Notes: generated by a model not told the origin, from the letters alone. DNA of 64,000 bases from Ananas comosus (GCF_001540865.1 NC_033631.1:3392824-3456823); one strand, 5' to 3'. Shown: positions 1-13,073, counted from the first letter of the stretch. Made by a program: numbers and translations.

Positions 1-1194
1 GGCTGCGTGAACACTGCCGCGGGTAATGAGGACCGCCACAGATCACGCAGCGGGGTGCCTGGCGACGATCGGGTCCTCCTCGCTGAGTAGATGAGCCACG
101 TCCCGGCGACTGGCTCCGGCTCCTAGGGTGCCTCGGCGGCCTCCGTGAGTGCGTTTGGCTCGCACCCTCAGCCGCGGGTCTCTTTCCCCTGCCCTTTTCT
201 AGGGCCTCGCTCGTTCCTGAAGGTCTGTCGCTCCAGCCTCCACAATGAGTGCACGGTCCACAACCTCCCGGTAGGTTTGGAGGTTGGAGGACTGCACCAA
301 CTGAAAGATTGAAGGCCGCAATCCACGCTTAAAAATGCGGGCCTTGTCCTCATCGTCCCTCACAACAAACGGTACACAGTGAAGCAGCCGGGAGAACTCC
401 CTCTCATACTCTGCCACTGACCGCTCGTCCTGGCGCAAGCTGCGCAAATCCTGCTCCATCTTCCTCTTGGCGCTGGTCGGGAAGTAATGCGCCAGAAGAA
501 GCTCCTTGAACCTCGTCCAAGTGATCGCTGCCAAATCGGTGTTGGGGTTGTCCTGGATATCCAACCATCAACGGTAGGCCTCGTCGTCGAGAAAGTGAGT
601 GGCGAGCCAAACTCTGTCCCGCTCCTCCACGAAGGTGTCTCGAAAGAGCTTCTCCATGTGCATCAACCATTTCTCAACAATCCAGTGGTTGACGTTCTCG
701 CCATCGAAGATCCTCGGGCTGCACCTCCTGAACTCACTGAGGCGATCCATGAGCCGATCCCGCTAGGCTCCCTCGGCCATCACGGGGAATGCCGCCCCTG
801 TCGCTCGTCTCTGAACTGGTAATGCTACAGCCACCTCCTCCCGAGGTGCGGTCGCCGGTGCCGCACGTGAAGAACTAGGCGCGGGGGACTGCGCCCTCGG
901 TGCGATGTCCACCACGGGTGCTGGCGGTGTGGGACCCTGGGTCTCCCTCGAAGCTGCCGCCTGCTGAAGTAGGAGGTCCTCCAGATGCTTCATCCGCGCC
1001 TCCTGCTGCTGAGCCACCTCAGCCTGTCGCTGCGCCGCTGCCGTCTGCTGCGCCAACAGATCAGTGAGAACCGCAAGCTGGGCCCTCAAGTCACGGACCT
1101 CACTAGATCCGGAAGTAGCGGAGGTCTCGACCTCCTCGGGGTGTGCCGCATCATCCGCCCCGGCAGACTGGGAGCGTGTAATCGGCATCGTCAC
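1..1194 (-). pseudogene. Gag remnant of a Ty3/gypsy (chromovirus-type) retrotransposon, family H
   Basis: Read on the minus strand, one frame runs from the ATG at 1194 to the window edge, broken by in-frame stops near 763, 568 and 199. The N-terminal part (1194-766) is a Gln/Ala-rich, probably coiled-coil stretch followed by a Pro/Ala-rich linker. The middle part (about 750-250) is a retrotransposon Gag (PF03732-like) domain, recognised by the motifs FDGENVNHWIVEKW, LATHFLDDEA, FKELLLAHYFP and VAEYEREFSRL. Gag forms the virus-like particle and binds the RNA. No zinc knuckle or protease is visible before the frame leaves the window. The family H primer site and LTR follow immediately to the right, so this is the 5' internal region of that element. 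The stops make it non-functional. Confidence 0.85.
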
Positions 1195-1506
1195 TACAAA
1201 ACATAAAAGCGCAAGTTAGTAACCCACGCTATCGCATCCCCGCTCAAATAGATAAAACCCCAAATCATGCGAAAGTAAGGAAGTGTCCTTCACTACTAAC
1301 TCCCGATGTTACGTTGTCGGCCGCCAACGTAACCCTCCGCGAAGTTAGAAGCCATACACTCCGATCAAACTCTAACTTTTTAGAGTTGTCATAAACCCAA
1401 TCATAATACTTTCGCTCACAAGTCAATTAGACCTCGTCTCTCACGAGCCTAATTCCTATAGTCCAACCGGCCTAAGGTTCGCTAGGTCCACTAAGACTCA
1501 ACCCTA

Positions 1507-1519
1507 GGCTCTGATACCA
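1507..1519 (-). other. Primer-binding site (initiator Met-tRNA) of element H
   Basis: The plus strand reads GGCTCTGATACCA, so the element's own strand reads TGGTATCAGAGCC, complementary to the 3' end of plant initiator tRNA-Met. It lies 8 bases from the LTR edge at 1528, between LTR and gag as expected. Confidence 0.85.
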
Positions 1520-1527
1520 AATTAATC

Positions 1528-3374
1528 TGTCACGCCCCGGGACCGGCGGAGGCCCTCCCGGTAGCGTGCCCAGACCCGCCATATGTCTACACATATAAGG
1601 CGTCTACAATAAAAGCGGAAGAAAAGCAAGAAATAGAACAAATAAAAGAAGGGAAATAACCAGCAACTAATGATATCAGAGCAAATATAGTTCTAACATC
1701 TACACCAAAGTAAAGAGATAAGGATAGACAATAAAGGAAATCATAAGTAGTACAATATCTGTCTCTAGTACAAAAATGGTGGTCTCTATACACTGGCAAA
1801 ACCCTCAACCTCTCGCCAAAAAAAATAAATATCGAGAGGTAGACCACCTAGCAACTCGTCCTCGAAGGAAGCTAGCTCGAAGCAACTCCCTTCCCGCGAT
1901 CCCTGGCCTCACCCTGCGTGGAAGGCTCTGAAAAACATCGAGAAAAAGAGGGCGTGAGAACTATAATTTATAGTTCCCAGTGGGCAATTACTGACCTCAG
2001 CTCAGTGCACCACTAGGCCCCAAAGAAAAGGGTAAGTCTAACAATAAGAGTAACGAGTAAATTGCATATTAGAAAGCATAATAATTAGGATGCTAAGCTA
2101 CAACTTGCAATTAAACATGGCATTCCTAATGCGACTTTATCTTGTCATGGATATATATGTTCACAAGTAATATCATGCTTTACTTTATACAGATATGAAA
2201 GTAATACTTGGTCATGACTACAATGCATATAAGGATGCAATAAACAACATCTCCTAGCATACTACATGTATGTATGAATACCCAAATGTCCACAACTATG
2301 CTAGAAGTAAGTCCAAGTAATCCTACTACTACTCTCTGACTAGTAGTGATCATAATAAACTCAACACCGTGTCGATTTCCATTTCCAATTAAGGACCTAC
2401 CAAAGGTAGTCCAGCTTGTGCCGCCTAAGTGCCTGTGGTAGCCCAACATCCCTACTCTTGGAATGTGTCTGTCCCACTCGACCCCGTAGGCTTCTCAATA
2501 CCGCACGAGCGAACATAAGTCGCGTAGGCTAACTCCGGAGTGCCGGCTTGTAGGGAGCGACCCACACAAGCATGTGCGAATGAGCACAAATGGCAAACAA
2601 GCAAGGTCACTGTCTCAAATACTCTATCCACATGTCTCTAACATGGCAAGGTCACTAGCATCCCAAGGATCTAGCCCAATGTCTCTAAGTGATGTCCCAA
2701 CACTCACTTGCTTTGTGCCTCTTTATGACACTTAAGCATCACACTGATCAAGCCCAATTCTTGTTCTATGTTTCATTTAAACATTAATACCAATGATTAC
2801 TATAGCCCGGGCCCAATGCCTCTTTATGACATTGGCCCAATTCTCAAATGGTCTAAGTTCTCAAGCCCTCTCTAGGCTTCTAAAATCCCTAACGTCCCAA
2901 TTGGCATATAGGTTAAATGCAAGAAAGCAAGATCCATTTTCATGATAGGGGCCCTAGTTCCAAATCTCATCTAGAATGCTATATTTCACATGCATGCTCT
3001 CTACTGCATAGAGGTCAAAAATTTACTTTACATAACGTAGGCATGTTAAGCATTCTAAAATTCATAATAATTACATTTAATATGAAAATGCATGAATTTC
3101 TACTTTATGAAACATATTTCGCCAAATATGAGGATTTTTCATATCATAGGCTAGGTCAAACCCACCGAACAGTCTCGTGCTCTCTCGATTAGCCGAACGA
3201 AATTGTCCACGAGTCTCAAAATACCCTAAAAGTATCGAGCGAAGAGATACACGGGCATTACGATCAACTATAAGATCAAACTTTAACAAACTTGGCAAAA
3301 GGGCTAAAACTCACCTAATGTGTAGGAAATCTCTCTCAAGCTCGTTTATTTTATTTAGAAATAAACTTAGCTGA
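1528..3374 (-). repeat. 5' LTR of gypsy element H, truncated at its outer end
   Basis: The inner edge starts with TGTCACGCCCCGGGACC, that is, the LTR ends GGGGCGTGACA on its own strand. The first several hundred bases match the start of the solo LTR at 13841, including the block around 'gagaactata atttatagtt cccagtggg'. No outer terminus ending in CA with a matching target-site duplication was found. The LTR-like sequence fades near 3374, where T-rich unrelated DNA begins, so the outer part appears lost or interrupted. The right boundary is approximate. Confidence 0.7.
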
Positions 3375-6300
3375 ATATACTGTTATTGTTGTTTCTCCTT
3401 TTACAACTCTTCTTTGGTGCTGTAGCTGTTTTTTGAAACCTTTAAATTACAACTGCAAGAAAGTATGTTTGATTTGAATTTAATAAGTAATGTTTCGTCT
3501 TAAAATTTTAAAAATTGCATAGGTCCGGTGTTTTGTGCTGCGAATGTTCATACCACTGCATCTCCAGTACTTAATTTGTTGTTGCTGCTACTTTTTTTTT
3601 TGGGTTAAGCATTGGTTCCTCTAAATTTGTCATACTCCCCTCCTGCTTCTTTGTTGTTTTTTATTATTTTAAAGCCCTACAGCTTTGTTGCTGCTACCGC
3701 ACTAGATTGTTGTTAATGTTGTATTTTTTCTGCTGCATCTTTAGTTCCTTACATTTTCTGCCTGACATTCTTCTTCGGTATGAATGTTGTCCAATCTTTT
3801 TCTTCATAATTACACCAACTCTTTTTTTTATAATTTGTTTTAAAAAACATAGGACAAGGTTAATAATTAAAATTTTCAATGATGCTGTTGCTTTTGGTCT
3901 TCTGTTATTTTTTGTTTCTCCTACTGCTACTATGAGATGCAAAAGGATAATGTTGTGTTACTTTTGATTTTGTTACTACTGATGTAATTTTCACATCTTA
4001 TGCTAAATCTGAAGCTTCTTTTATTGCTTAATAGGTGTTCTAATTGCAAAATGTAAGTTTTTTTTCTTATATACTCAAACTCTAAGGCCCTATTTGGATG
4101 CATAAGTTAAGACCTATGAAATTTTTAGTCTAGAATGAAATAGTTAAAACATTTTCACAGAAATTTATAAACTGGATTTGTCAGATGAAAAGGGAATCTC
4201 GTAAACCTAAAAAAAATTCGCAGATTCAATTTTTACACCGTCTGGATATGGCATTGTGAGGCAATTCATGAATTTCTCTAGAATTTTAAAATAAAAATTT
4301 ACTTTAAAAATATTAATCAAATTTATAAATTAAACTAAATTTAAAATAATGTGAAATTTAAATTTTAAATTCAATTTTGAAATTTTAAATTGAAAATTTG
4401 AAATAGAAAAATCTAAATTTAATTGTTAAAATTGAAATTAAAATTTTGAAATAATATATAAACAATTAAAATTTTGAAATAAATATTTAAAATTAAAATT
4501 GAAATAAAATATTATAATGTTTAAAATTAAAATTTAAAATTTAAAATTTTGAAATATTTGAACCTATGAGATTGTGACGATTGAAATTTGAAATTTAAAA
4601 CTTAGAATAAATTTAAAGTTTAAAACGTTGAATTTGATAAAGAAAATTAAAATTTGACAATTTTTAAATTTGACAATTCAAAAATAAATTTAAAATGTTA
4701 ATTCAATTGAAATTTTAACATTAAAAATTATTATTGAAACTAAATTTAAAATTTGATATCAAAATAAAATTGAAATAATAATAACTAGAAAATTTTGAAA
4801 TTATAAAATTTGCCATTTAAAATCAAATTATAAAATTACAATTTTTGGATATTTCAAAATTTAAAATTTGAAAATTTAAATATCTAGTGAAAATGTAAAC
4901 AATTTCTGTTTGAAATTTAAAATTTAGAACTAATACATTGTTAGTATACAGGAGCTCAGAATGATGGAATTACTTGTCTTAGTACACGTGGATTATAATT
5001 TTAACTCTACATTTTTGATTATAATTTAACTATATTCCAATAAGTACATTTTATTTTTCTCGCACCGCCATAGACCAGCCTTTATGCCGAGATAATTCCC
5101 TATCCGGTGAGTATAGTTAACCTGCCATTGCGTTTTCAGGGTTGCAACGACGAGGCATGTGGTTGGTGCAAGTATAAATGTAGAATCCCCCTGTGACTGA
5201 TAAAAATAAAATGCTTCGACAAACGTCCTTATTTCTTAATCTGTTTAATCGCATGTAATCTCTTTGACAATTCCATAGGATTTCATAACAAATTAAGGAG
5301 TCTGATATTTATTTAATAAATTAAAAGTTCTAAATCGCAACATAACTATTGAAAGATAATGATTATAATAAGTATCAAAACCTTAAATGTGGATTAACCG
5401 AGAAGTCTCGCGAATGGCCCGGCGCAAACAGAGCCTTAGCCCCATGGAATCAATATATGGCTGGTGTATGTTTTTAATTAATATTTAGTCCGGCGCAGCT
5501 TTGGGACAGCGGTCCAAATAGTCCCAGAAACAGTTTATATGGCCAGTATATATTATCCGCAACGAAGGATAATAATATAATATCATTCTACGTATGACAT
5601 GGTGCTGAGCATTATTAAATTAGATATTAAAGTCTAATAATCCCATCTAGCGTAATTGATTGAAGATTTAATAGTTAAAGTAAAATTAAAATTCATAAAA
5701 TAATATTAAAATTTTAATTGTTAAAATGTGTAATTTAAACTTTAAAGCTTAAAATTTAAATCTAAATTCTGTATTTATATTTCAAAATTTTAATTTTGTT
5801 AAAAATTTATAAGTTTAGAATTTAAAATTAAACATCTTATATTAACATTTTTAAATTTGACACAAGGGGGATGAGAGGGGGATGTAGCTCAATAATAGTG
5901 GAATTTTTTTTGTTAGGTTGGAGCAAATTATTATTTTACTCCTTTTTCTAGGGTATGGTGTAACTATGCTCTAAAAAATTGGTGCTCTTTTGAGCCTCCC
6001 AAACACCTCATAGGATAATTTTTTTGTAAATATAGCATATATAATTTAACTATATTACATTTTATAAATTATCCGAACGGACCTGCCGAGGGTTGACTTA
6101 CCGTTTGACTAAGCTCTAGAAGAATCTATTCCAAGGGAACAAAGGCAGAATGGTCGAGTGAATTTGTCTATTGCTTTTGCGTTAGATTTGCTATTACTAC
6201 AGTAATGAAATTCCAATTTAAATCATTTCTTCATAATTTAAATTAGTTTTCAGTTCATTTGCAACAGTTGATTTATTTATTTATTTTATCTTCTGGCTAT

Positions 6301-6534
6301 AACTCTTTAATTTATTTATTTTTCTCCTTTATGTATACAATTACTTTTCGATTAATTTAAAAAATTAATTGTTTGCATATATAATAATACTACGAGAAGC
6401 TTATATTTTAACTTCATCTTTGTTTGGGATGAAAATAAACTTTAATCCTTTTTTTATAGATGCTCTAAATTTCTTTCCTAAAATTTAACTTTGCATTCGG
6501 AAAATGCATTTCATACATTTCTTAGAAGCAAAAA
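3375..6534. other. AT-rich intergenic DNA without a recognisable gene
   Basis: No convincing coding sequence. The T-rich stretch 3375-4080 gives short ORFs on both strands around 3700-3960 with no family resemblance. From about 4260 to 4900, and again at 5640-5860, the sequence is dominated by variants of AAATTTAAAATT. A GGCCCTATTTGGAT-like start near 4085 and an ATCCGAACGGACC-like end near 6085 resemble termini of plant miniature DNA transposons in weak inverted orientation, so 4085-6085 may be a decayed non-autonomous element. Confidence 0.35.
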
Positions 6535-7216
6535 ATTTGTGTAAGGACTGAGATTTTGGCAGTGTAGCTAAACTCTCCGTTGACGATGTTTTTGTATGTA
6601 ATTTAATTACATAAGCACTTGTCAAGTTTCAGGTGAAAACGAGTTAGAACGGAGAAGTTACGCGATTATTAATTTTCACTTAAAGTGAATAGTAACCCGG
6701 TTTTCCGGAGAAGCTAAGGAATAGAGTTAGCTTCCGGCGCGTATCAGACTCCGTTCATAGCGATCCAATAGCTCGTTGCCACCGGTTCAGCTATTCTGGA
6801 ACCAATGGCACTGACGGATTTCAGATCTGATGCACGGTTGTCGAGAAAAAGGGGTTTGATTGATTTCACATATATTATATATGTGGTTTATGAGTGGAAA
6901 CAAAGAGGGTGTGTTCCGTCGCAAATCGGGGACCAAATCGGATGAAACAAGATGCTAGATTCGATGCCCCAGCCGTGCTGAACGCGCTGGTCCAATCCGT
7001 TCGGAAATCCGACGGACGGATCTTTGAGAATTGCAAAATGATCGCTAAGAGGTCAATTTGGCAAAACTGATAAATCGCGAAAAGACCCTATATTTTATGT
7101 GCCGTTTCGTGCAAATTCGAATGTCGAGGGACTTTTACGCAAGGTGCACATGCTGGCAGGGGGCTTGGTCGAAAACTATTGGACTAGAGGGGGGTTTTAT
7201 GCAAGATTGCATCATG

Positions 7217-7223
7217 TATATAT
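7217..7223 (+). promoter_or_regulatory. TATA box of family-B LTR
   Basis: TATATAT about 680 bp inside the LTR, followed by a leader with AACCCTAG. The minus-strand copy of the LTR has a TATATAAA at the equivalent place (51486-51493). Confidence 0.55.
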
Positions 7224-7299
7224 TACATGATCTAGGGTTCCAAGCTGAAAACCTAACACGAGGTCGCCTTAGCTAACCCTAGCCCCACCAGCCGCCCTT

Positions 7300-8045
7300 A
7301 GCTTCCCCCTGCCCGTGCAGTGTGCATGCCCTGGCCGCCGGCGAGCGCCCCCAGCCGCCGGAAAACCAAGCCGCTGCACCTCTCAACCTTTACCCACCGC
7401 CCACTTTACCAACCTTGCCGTGGTTGGACCTAGGAGGTCATCTAGGTCCGACCGCCATCATCCCCTGGCCAGACCAACCTCCGGCACCGTCGCCGGACGA
7501 TGCCGCCGTCAGCGCGCGCCGCCGGAGCCAGCTGAGCAAGCTGCGGCCAGCTCGGGTCAGCCCAGACCGAGCAGGCTCGAGCTCTGGTTTCACGTGCGGC
7601 CACGGCTCCCCTTCGGCCACACCGCCCTCCAATCGGCCCCGGCGATCTACGGCAACCCCGTGCGCGCACCCCCAGCTGTCCCCACACGCCGCCGGCCGCT
7701 GCTCGGCTTCCCTACAGCCGCCCAGTTTTGGGGCGGGCCGAAGCAGAGTCTCCTCGACTTCCAAGCGTCGCCGCCGCCCACCAACGAGTGCACCACCTCT
7801 CCCTCGGCCTCTGGCGTTGAACCGTCGCCTCCCCGAGCTCCTCCAGCCGCCGCCTTGCCGCTGGCGCCCTTGAACCCGAGAGGAACTAGGAGGGTTGGAT
7901 CTCCACTGCCGCGCCACCGGCTGCCGCCCGCCGCCGGCCAGCACCCTCCCCGGACCCTCCGGACCGGCCGCTCCCATCCCCGGCCGAAGCGCTCGCCGTC
8001 CGGCCGCCGGCGGCCAACCCTAGCTCTCCCTGACTCCGGTATGTT
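7300..8045 (+). other. GC-rich leader island in family-B LTR
   Basis: About 740 bp of very GC-rich sequence rich in CCGCCG and CCGGC, sharply different from the AT-rich flanks. It gives long ORFs in several frames on both strands (for example 7315-8067 plus and 7438-7977 minus), all Pro/Arg/Ala-rich low-complexity. The homologous island in the minus-strand copy (about 50690-51460) does not keep the same frame. It is best read as the untranslated leader (R/U5), not a gene. Confidence 0.55.
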
Positions 8046-9267
8046 GTTTTTATGTTCCAGCTCATAGTCTGACGTTTTCGATCACCTTTTCGGTGATCCG
8101 ATAAGTCTCCTTCACCTCAGGAAGTGAGCACGATGATCTACGACTCGTGATGAACATCGTGTTCACCTCCGGCAGGGTTAAAGATGCCCTGGTTTGTGTA
8201 TTAGACGCGACCTTACCGCTGTGTGCGCTGTTTCACTGATTTTCGCATCGCTCGTGCGCGTGCCACAGTGGCCGGCAGTGCTCCGAAAGGTGAGCACGGC
8301 CTTCGGCACGCCGAGACCTGTCAGTAGGTGTCTCGGTTTGGCTGAATGACTTCTAGTTTGTGTAGACGGACCATAAAAGCGCCGAAATCACATAAAATAA
8401 TGTGATTTCGGGTAATCGGGAGGGCTTTTATGCAATTTTGTTTGTCGTGGTCGCTGTGGGTAGCGTGTACAGGCAATGGGTGACCTCTAGACTGATTTTC
8501 CAAGGCCCCAAGCCTTTGTGAAGATCGAAAATTGACTTCTGGTGCGTTCGTCGGCAAAATCCGCCGACAAAACGCGTTTTCGGTTCGAAATTATTCCGAC
8601 GATGCCTCGTGAGCTATTGTGTAGTCGCTGAGCCTTGTTGGCTGGTCACCCGCATCGTTTCGAGGGTTCAAAAATGACGGGTGAGTGACGGTGGGTTCCG
8701 GTGTCGAATTAGACACTTTCGGGAAACCGGATCGAAACGATTATCCGACGATAATTGTTTCGACGTGAGGAGTTGTGTTCGCTGCCATGATGCACGATTA
8801 TTTATGTTTAGTGGCAGCGGGTGACTCGTAGCTCGAGTCGGTATGTTCCGGGACAGTTCGTGGGTCCCGGCGGAGTTCCGATGAGATTTTCGGGACTTCC
8901 GGCGTATGCGGCAATCGGTTTGGGAAACCGATTCCCGTGGGTTTATTTGTGGGGCTATGTGTTTAGTATTTCTTAGTTGTGGGTTAGATATGAACTCGGT
9001 GGACCCTCCGTAGGTCTGATTGTCATTCTTTCACAAACAGGAGACAGGCGCGACATCCTTACAGGTGGGTACTTCGATCCGACGTTGGTACAGTGGTGCA
9101 TGCTCGGTGATGGTTTCTTATCCTTGCTCTTTTGTTATTATCCATGCATATATTATATGTTGAGCTTTGCACCTCTATTGTTTACATTACACTCTACTCA
9201 GATGTTCCCATGCTTAGTATCAGATGTAGGAGTAGAGTAGTCTATCTATTTGTGAGACCTATGATCG

Positions 9268-9425
9268 GGTTGGTCGATTCTCGTACTTCGTATTAGTGAC
9301 CTGGTTGGTCGATTCTCGTACTTCGTATTGGTGACCCGGTTGGTGGTTTCTTGTACTTCGTATTAGTGACCTGGTTGGTCGATTCTCGTACTTCGTATTG
9401 GTGACCTGGTTGGTCGGTTCTTTGA
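9268..9425 (+). repeat. 35-bp tandem repeats in family-B LTR
   Basis: Units start at 9268, 9303, 9338, 9373 and 9408, exactly 35 bp apart, each beginning GGTTGGTCGATTCTCGTACT or a close variant and ending TTAGTGACCT. About 4.5 copies. The equivalent part of the minus-strand LTR (49222-49500) shows only diverged GGTCGGTT-type units. Confidence 0.85.
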
Positions 9426-10380
9426 CTTCTGTTGTCCGATGACCGTTGAGGTCGGTGTACCCTGAGGGGTAGGATTGTCGGCTAGTGGCTGACGGTAGTT
9501 CCAGATTATAGTGATACATTACTGTGATCTATTGGTTTGTTCTTACATCTATACTTTAGTTGACCCATCGAGCAGTATTTTCATACTTTTGAGAGGATGT
9601 AGAGTCGTTCCATCCTAGTTGACCTGAGTGGTCGGTTCTTGTGCTTCCTTACAGTTGATGACCTATACGGTCGGTGAGCCCTGTGGGTAGGATTGTCGGC
9701 TGGTTGCCGACGGTTGACCTTTGAGCATATCAGCATTGACCGCCCGAGACTCGTTCACATTTCACGAACACCGGCGGTCTGATCCACCGCAACGGGTGTT
9801 CTTTTCCGGAAAAGTGGTTGCATGTGTCAACCCGTGAGCCCAAGAGGGGTTATATGCATAGTAGAGTGGCAGTGGTACTGTCAGGAGGTTTGCGGTGCGG
9901 ACCTCGAGGGCACAGGCATGAGGTTCAGGTGCGGACCAACAGAGCAGCAGATTTCAGATTGGGTATATTTGGTCTATACATCCAGTTGACGCATATGTCT
10001 ATAGTAGCAGTCATTGCATGCATACTTACAGTTCTTACTTTATAGTTGTCTTGCTACTATAGTAGATATTCATGTATGCTTTCTGTTCTAGTTACAGTAG
10101 CGGTAACCGTTATTTAGTATAGTTCCTACATTCTTTCAGTTTATTGCTACTGTATTCAGTATATCTGCTCATTTCCTTGTCTATCTCTTCCTGATCCGGT
10201 GAGTACTTCTCGCCTTCATCGGCTTGCAGTACCCATCAGGAGGAAAGACATGTTTACATGTTCTCACCTCCCCCACCATTTTTCAGGTATTGCGGGCGGT
10301 AAGATTGAGACGAGATGTGAGACACGTGGATAGCCGTCGATAGAACTTCTGACCCGGTTTGTGTAGTTTAGTTACTACCT

Positions 10381-13022
10381 CTGCGTGGATTACCGCGAGT
10401 TGAACAAGGTTACGGTGAAGAATAAGTTCCTGTTGTCGAGGATTGATGACTTATTCGATCAATTGCAAGGGTCAAGGGTATATTCAAAGATTGATCTCCA
10501 ATCAGGGTATCATCAGTTGAAAATACGACCCGAGGATGTGCACAAGACGGCGTACCGTACGCGGTATGGCCATTATGAATTCACGGTGATGCCGTTTGGG
10601 CTTACTAACGCCCTGGCGGCGTTCATGGACTTAATGAATAGAGTCTTCCGTCTGCTATTGGACCGGTGCGTCATGGTATTCATTGACGACGTATTGGTAT
10701 ATTCTCGGACCGAGGAAGAACACGAGGAGCATTTGAGGACCGTGTTGGAAATACTCCGAAAAGAGAAGTTATATGCCAAGTTGAAGAAATGCGACTTTTG
10801 GCTATCGGAGGTCACTTTCCTTGGTCATGTAATTTCAGGCGATGGTATCTCGGTGGACCCGAAGAAAGTTGAGGCAATTAGAGATTGGCCTCGCCCGACG
10901 AGCGTATCGGAGGTCCGTAGTTTTCTTGGGCTAGCGGGCTATTACCGGCAGTTCGTGGAGGAGTTTGCTAAAATAACTACTCTCCTAACGCGCCTCACAC
11001 ACAAAGGGGTGAAATATGTTTGGAGCCCCGAATGCGAGCGGAGCTTCAAGGAGTTAAAAGAAAGATTGACCACGACCCCGGTGCTTGCTCTACTGATGCC
11101 AGGCGAGACATTTGTGGTATGTAGTGATGCTTCCTACGTTGGACTCGGGTGTGTCTTGATGCAAAACGGGTGGGTTATAGCTTATGTTTCACGCCAATTG
11201 AAGACGTATGAGAAGAACTACCCGATCCATGATCTTGAGCTAGCGGCGGTGATATTCGCGCTAAAATTATGGAGGCATTACTTATACGGAAAACATTGTG
11301 AGATCTACACGGATCACAAGAGCCTTAAATACTTGTTCACCCAGAAGGAGTTAAATTTGCGACAACGGCGGTGGTTAGAGTTGTTGAAAGATTATGATGT
11401 TACTATTCTATACCACCTCGGGAAAGCAAATGTGGTGGCCGATGCACTTAGTAGAAAATTGGGAGAAAATTTGGCTTCTGCAGTTACACCCCAACCATTA
11501 TTGCAAAAGGAGATGCAACGGCTTGGTTTAGAAGTAGTGGAGCCGGGAGTGCTGGCTACAGTTGTCGCGTTAGTAGTGCAACCGACCTTGTTAGAGAGAA
11601 TAAAAGAGCTGCAAGCTTCCGATGAGTATCTCCAAAAGGTGCGCGGTGAAGTCGAGAGCGGTAGTGCCGATGATTTTGGCATTGGGACCGACGGCGCACT
11701 CCGGTTTAGAAACCGTTGGTGTGTGCCTAAGAACAAGGACTTCCGCAGGACGATTATGCAAGAGGCGCATCAATCTCCTTATAGTATACACTCGGGCGGC
11801 ACCAAAATGTACCAAGATTTGAAATTGCATTATTGGTGGCCAGGCATGAAGAAAGACATTGGGGAGTTTGTTGCGCAATGTCTTACTTGCCAACAAGTAA
11901 AAGCGGAGCGGCGGTTTCCGGCGGGAAAGTTGCAAAGTTTACCTATACCCGTTTGGAAATGGAAAAATATCGCAATGGACTTCGTGACCGGATTGCCTCG
12001 ATCTCAAGGTGGACACGATGCAATTTGGGTGATAGTAGACCGGTTGACGAAGTCGGCACATTTCCTACCGATTCATATTACTTGGTCGGGGGACAAGTTG
12101 GCTCAACTATATATCGACGAGGTTGTGAGACTTCACGGGGTACCAGTATCCATTGTATTAGATCGGGACCCGAGGTTCACATCTCATTTTTGGAGGAGCC
12201 TACAGGAGGCCTTAGGCACACGGCTCGACTTTAGTAGGCATTTCATCCTCAAAGTGATGGTCAATCGGAGAGGACAATATAAATACTTGAGGATATGCTT
12301 CGAGCGTGTGTACTTGACTATAAGGGTGGTTGGCACGATCATCTACTGATGGCGGAGTTCCCGTACAATAACAGTTATCAAGAAAGTATCGCGATGGCGC
12401 CATTCGAGGCCCTTTGTGGAAAGAAATGTCGCTCTCCAATCCATTGGAGCGATGTGGGCGAGAGAGCTACTCTTGTTCCGAATGTGGTGCGGGAGGCGGA
12501 GGAGAAAGTTCGCCTTGCCCGCCAAAGACTCACTACGGCGCAATCTCGATAAAAGAGCTATGCCGACAAACGGAGAAAGGACATAGAGTTTGCAGTTGGC
12601 GACCACGTCTTTCTAAAAGTGTCGCCGATGCGAGGAATTAGACGGTTTGGGCTCCGGGGGAAGCTAAGTCCCCGGTACCTCGGACCGTTTGAGGTATTGG
12701 AGCGGGTCGTCACGGTGGCGTACAAGATAGCATTACCACCGAGCTTGCGGGAGTGCATGATGTATTTCATGTATCGAACCTCCGCAAGTATGTTCACGAC
12801 CCCGATCATGTTCTGTCGTATGAACCGTCCGAGATCCAAGAGGACATGATCTATGAAGAGTTCCCGGCATATATCATCGATCGAGAAGTAAGAAAACTAC
12901 GAAATCGCGAGATTCCGCATGTTAAGATCCGTTGGTGCAATCACGATGATCGGGAAGTCACTTGGGAGCTCGAGAGCGCAATGCGGGAACATTATCCTCA
13001 CCTCTTTAACGAGCTGAATTGA
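10381..13022 (+). pseudogene. Pol (RT-RNase H-integrase-chromodomain) fragment of chromovirus A
   Basis: Coding begins in mid-RT at LCVDYREL; the upstream RT, protease and gag are missing. RT motifs [14 protein letters not shown] and the catalytic FIDD (near 10675-10689) are present. RNase H follows ([27 protein letters not shown]), then the integrase zinc-finger region ([12 protein letters not shown]) and core ([17 protein letters not shown]). The main frame is open from 10381 to 12349. Sequence homology moves to another frame near 12240, a TAA interrupts it at 12550-12552, and it shifts frame again near 12750. The last segment, 12753-13022, is the chromodomain-like tail (VKIRWCNHDDREVTWELE) typical of Tekay/Del elements. 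The product would convert RNA to DNA and insert it; this copy cannot be functional. It is closely related to the pol of element G. Confidence 0.9.
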
Positions 13023-13073
13023 GGTATGAGTTTAAGTCTAAGATAATTTAGTTTCGTGGACGAAACTAAATTT

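Larger units (their letters stand above)
6540..10380 (+). repeat. Family-B LTR, left part (5' LTR, lacking its 3' end)
   Basis: Homologous throughout to the minus-strand solo LTR at 32466-52164. U3 contains a TATA box (TATATAT at 7217-7223), followed by AACCCTAGCCCC leader sequence and a GC-rich stretch from 7300 to 8045. Downstream are 35-bp tandem repeats (9268-9425). The LTR stops abruptly at about 10380, where reverse-transcriptase coding sequence of element A begins. An intact family-B LTR would be about 4.3 kb, to judge from the two copies in this window. Confidence 0.8.

Noticed and set aside
3694..3967. Overlapping small ORFs on opposite strands
   Set aside because: T-rich DNA, no family resemblance, no conserved context.
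7315..8067. Long ORF (250 codons, plus), with overlapping ORFs on the other strand
   Set aside because: Low-complexity Pro/Arg/Ala composition in a GC-rich island; the same island in the other LTR copy does not keep the frame.
9268..9425. Regular 35-bp repeats considered as a CRISPR array
   Set aside because: The units are contiguous with no unique spacers, and the DNA is plant LTR.
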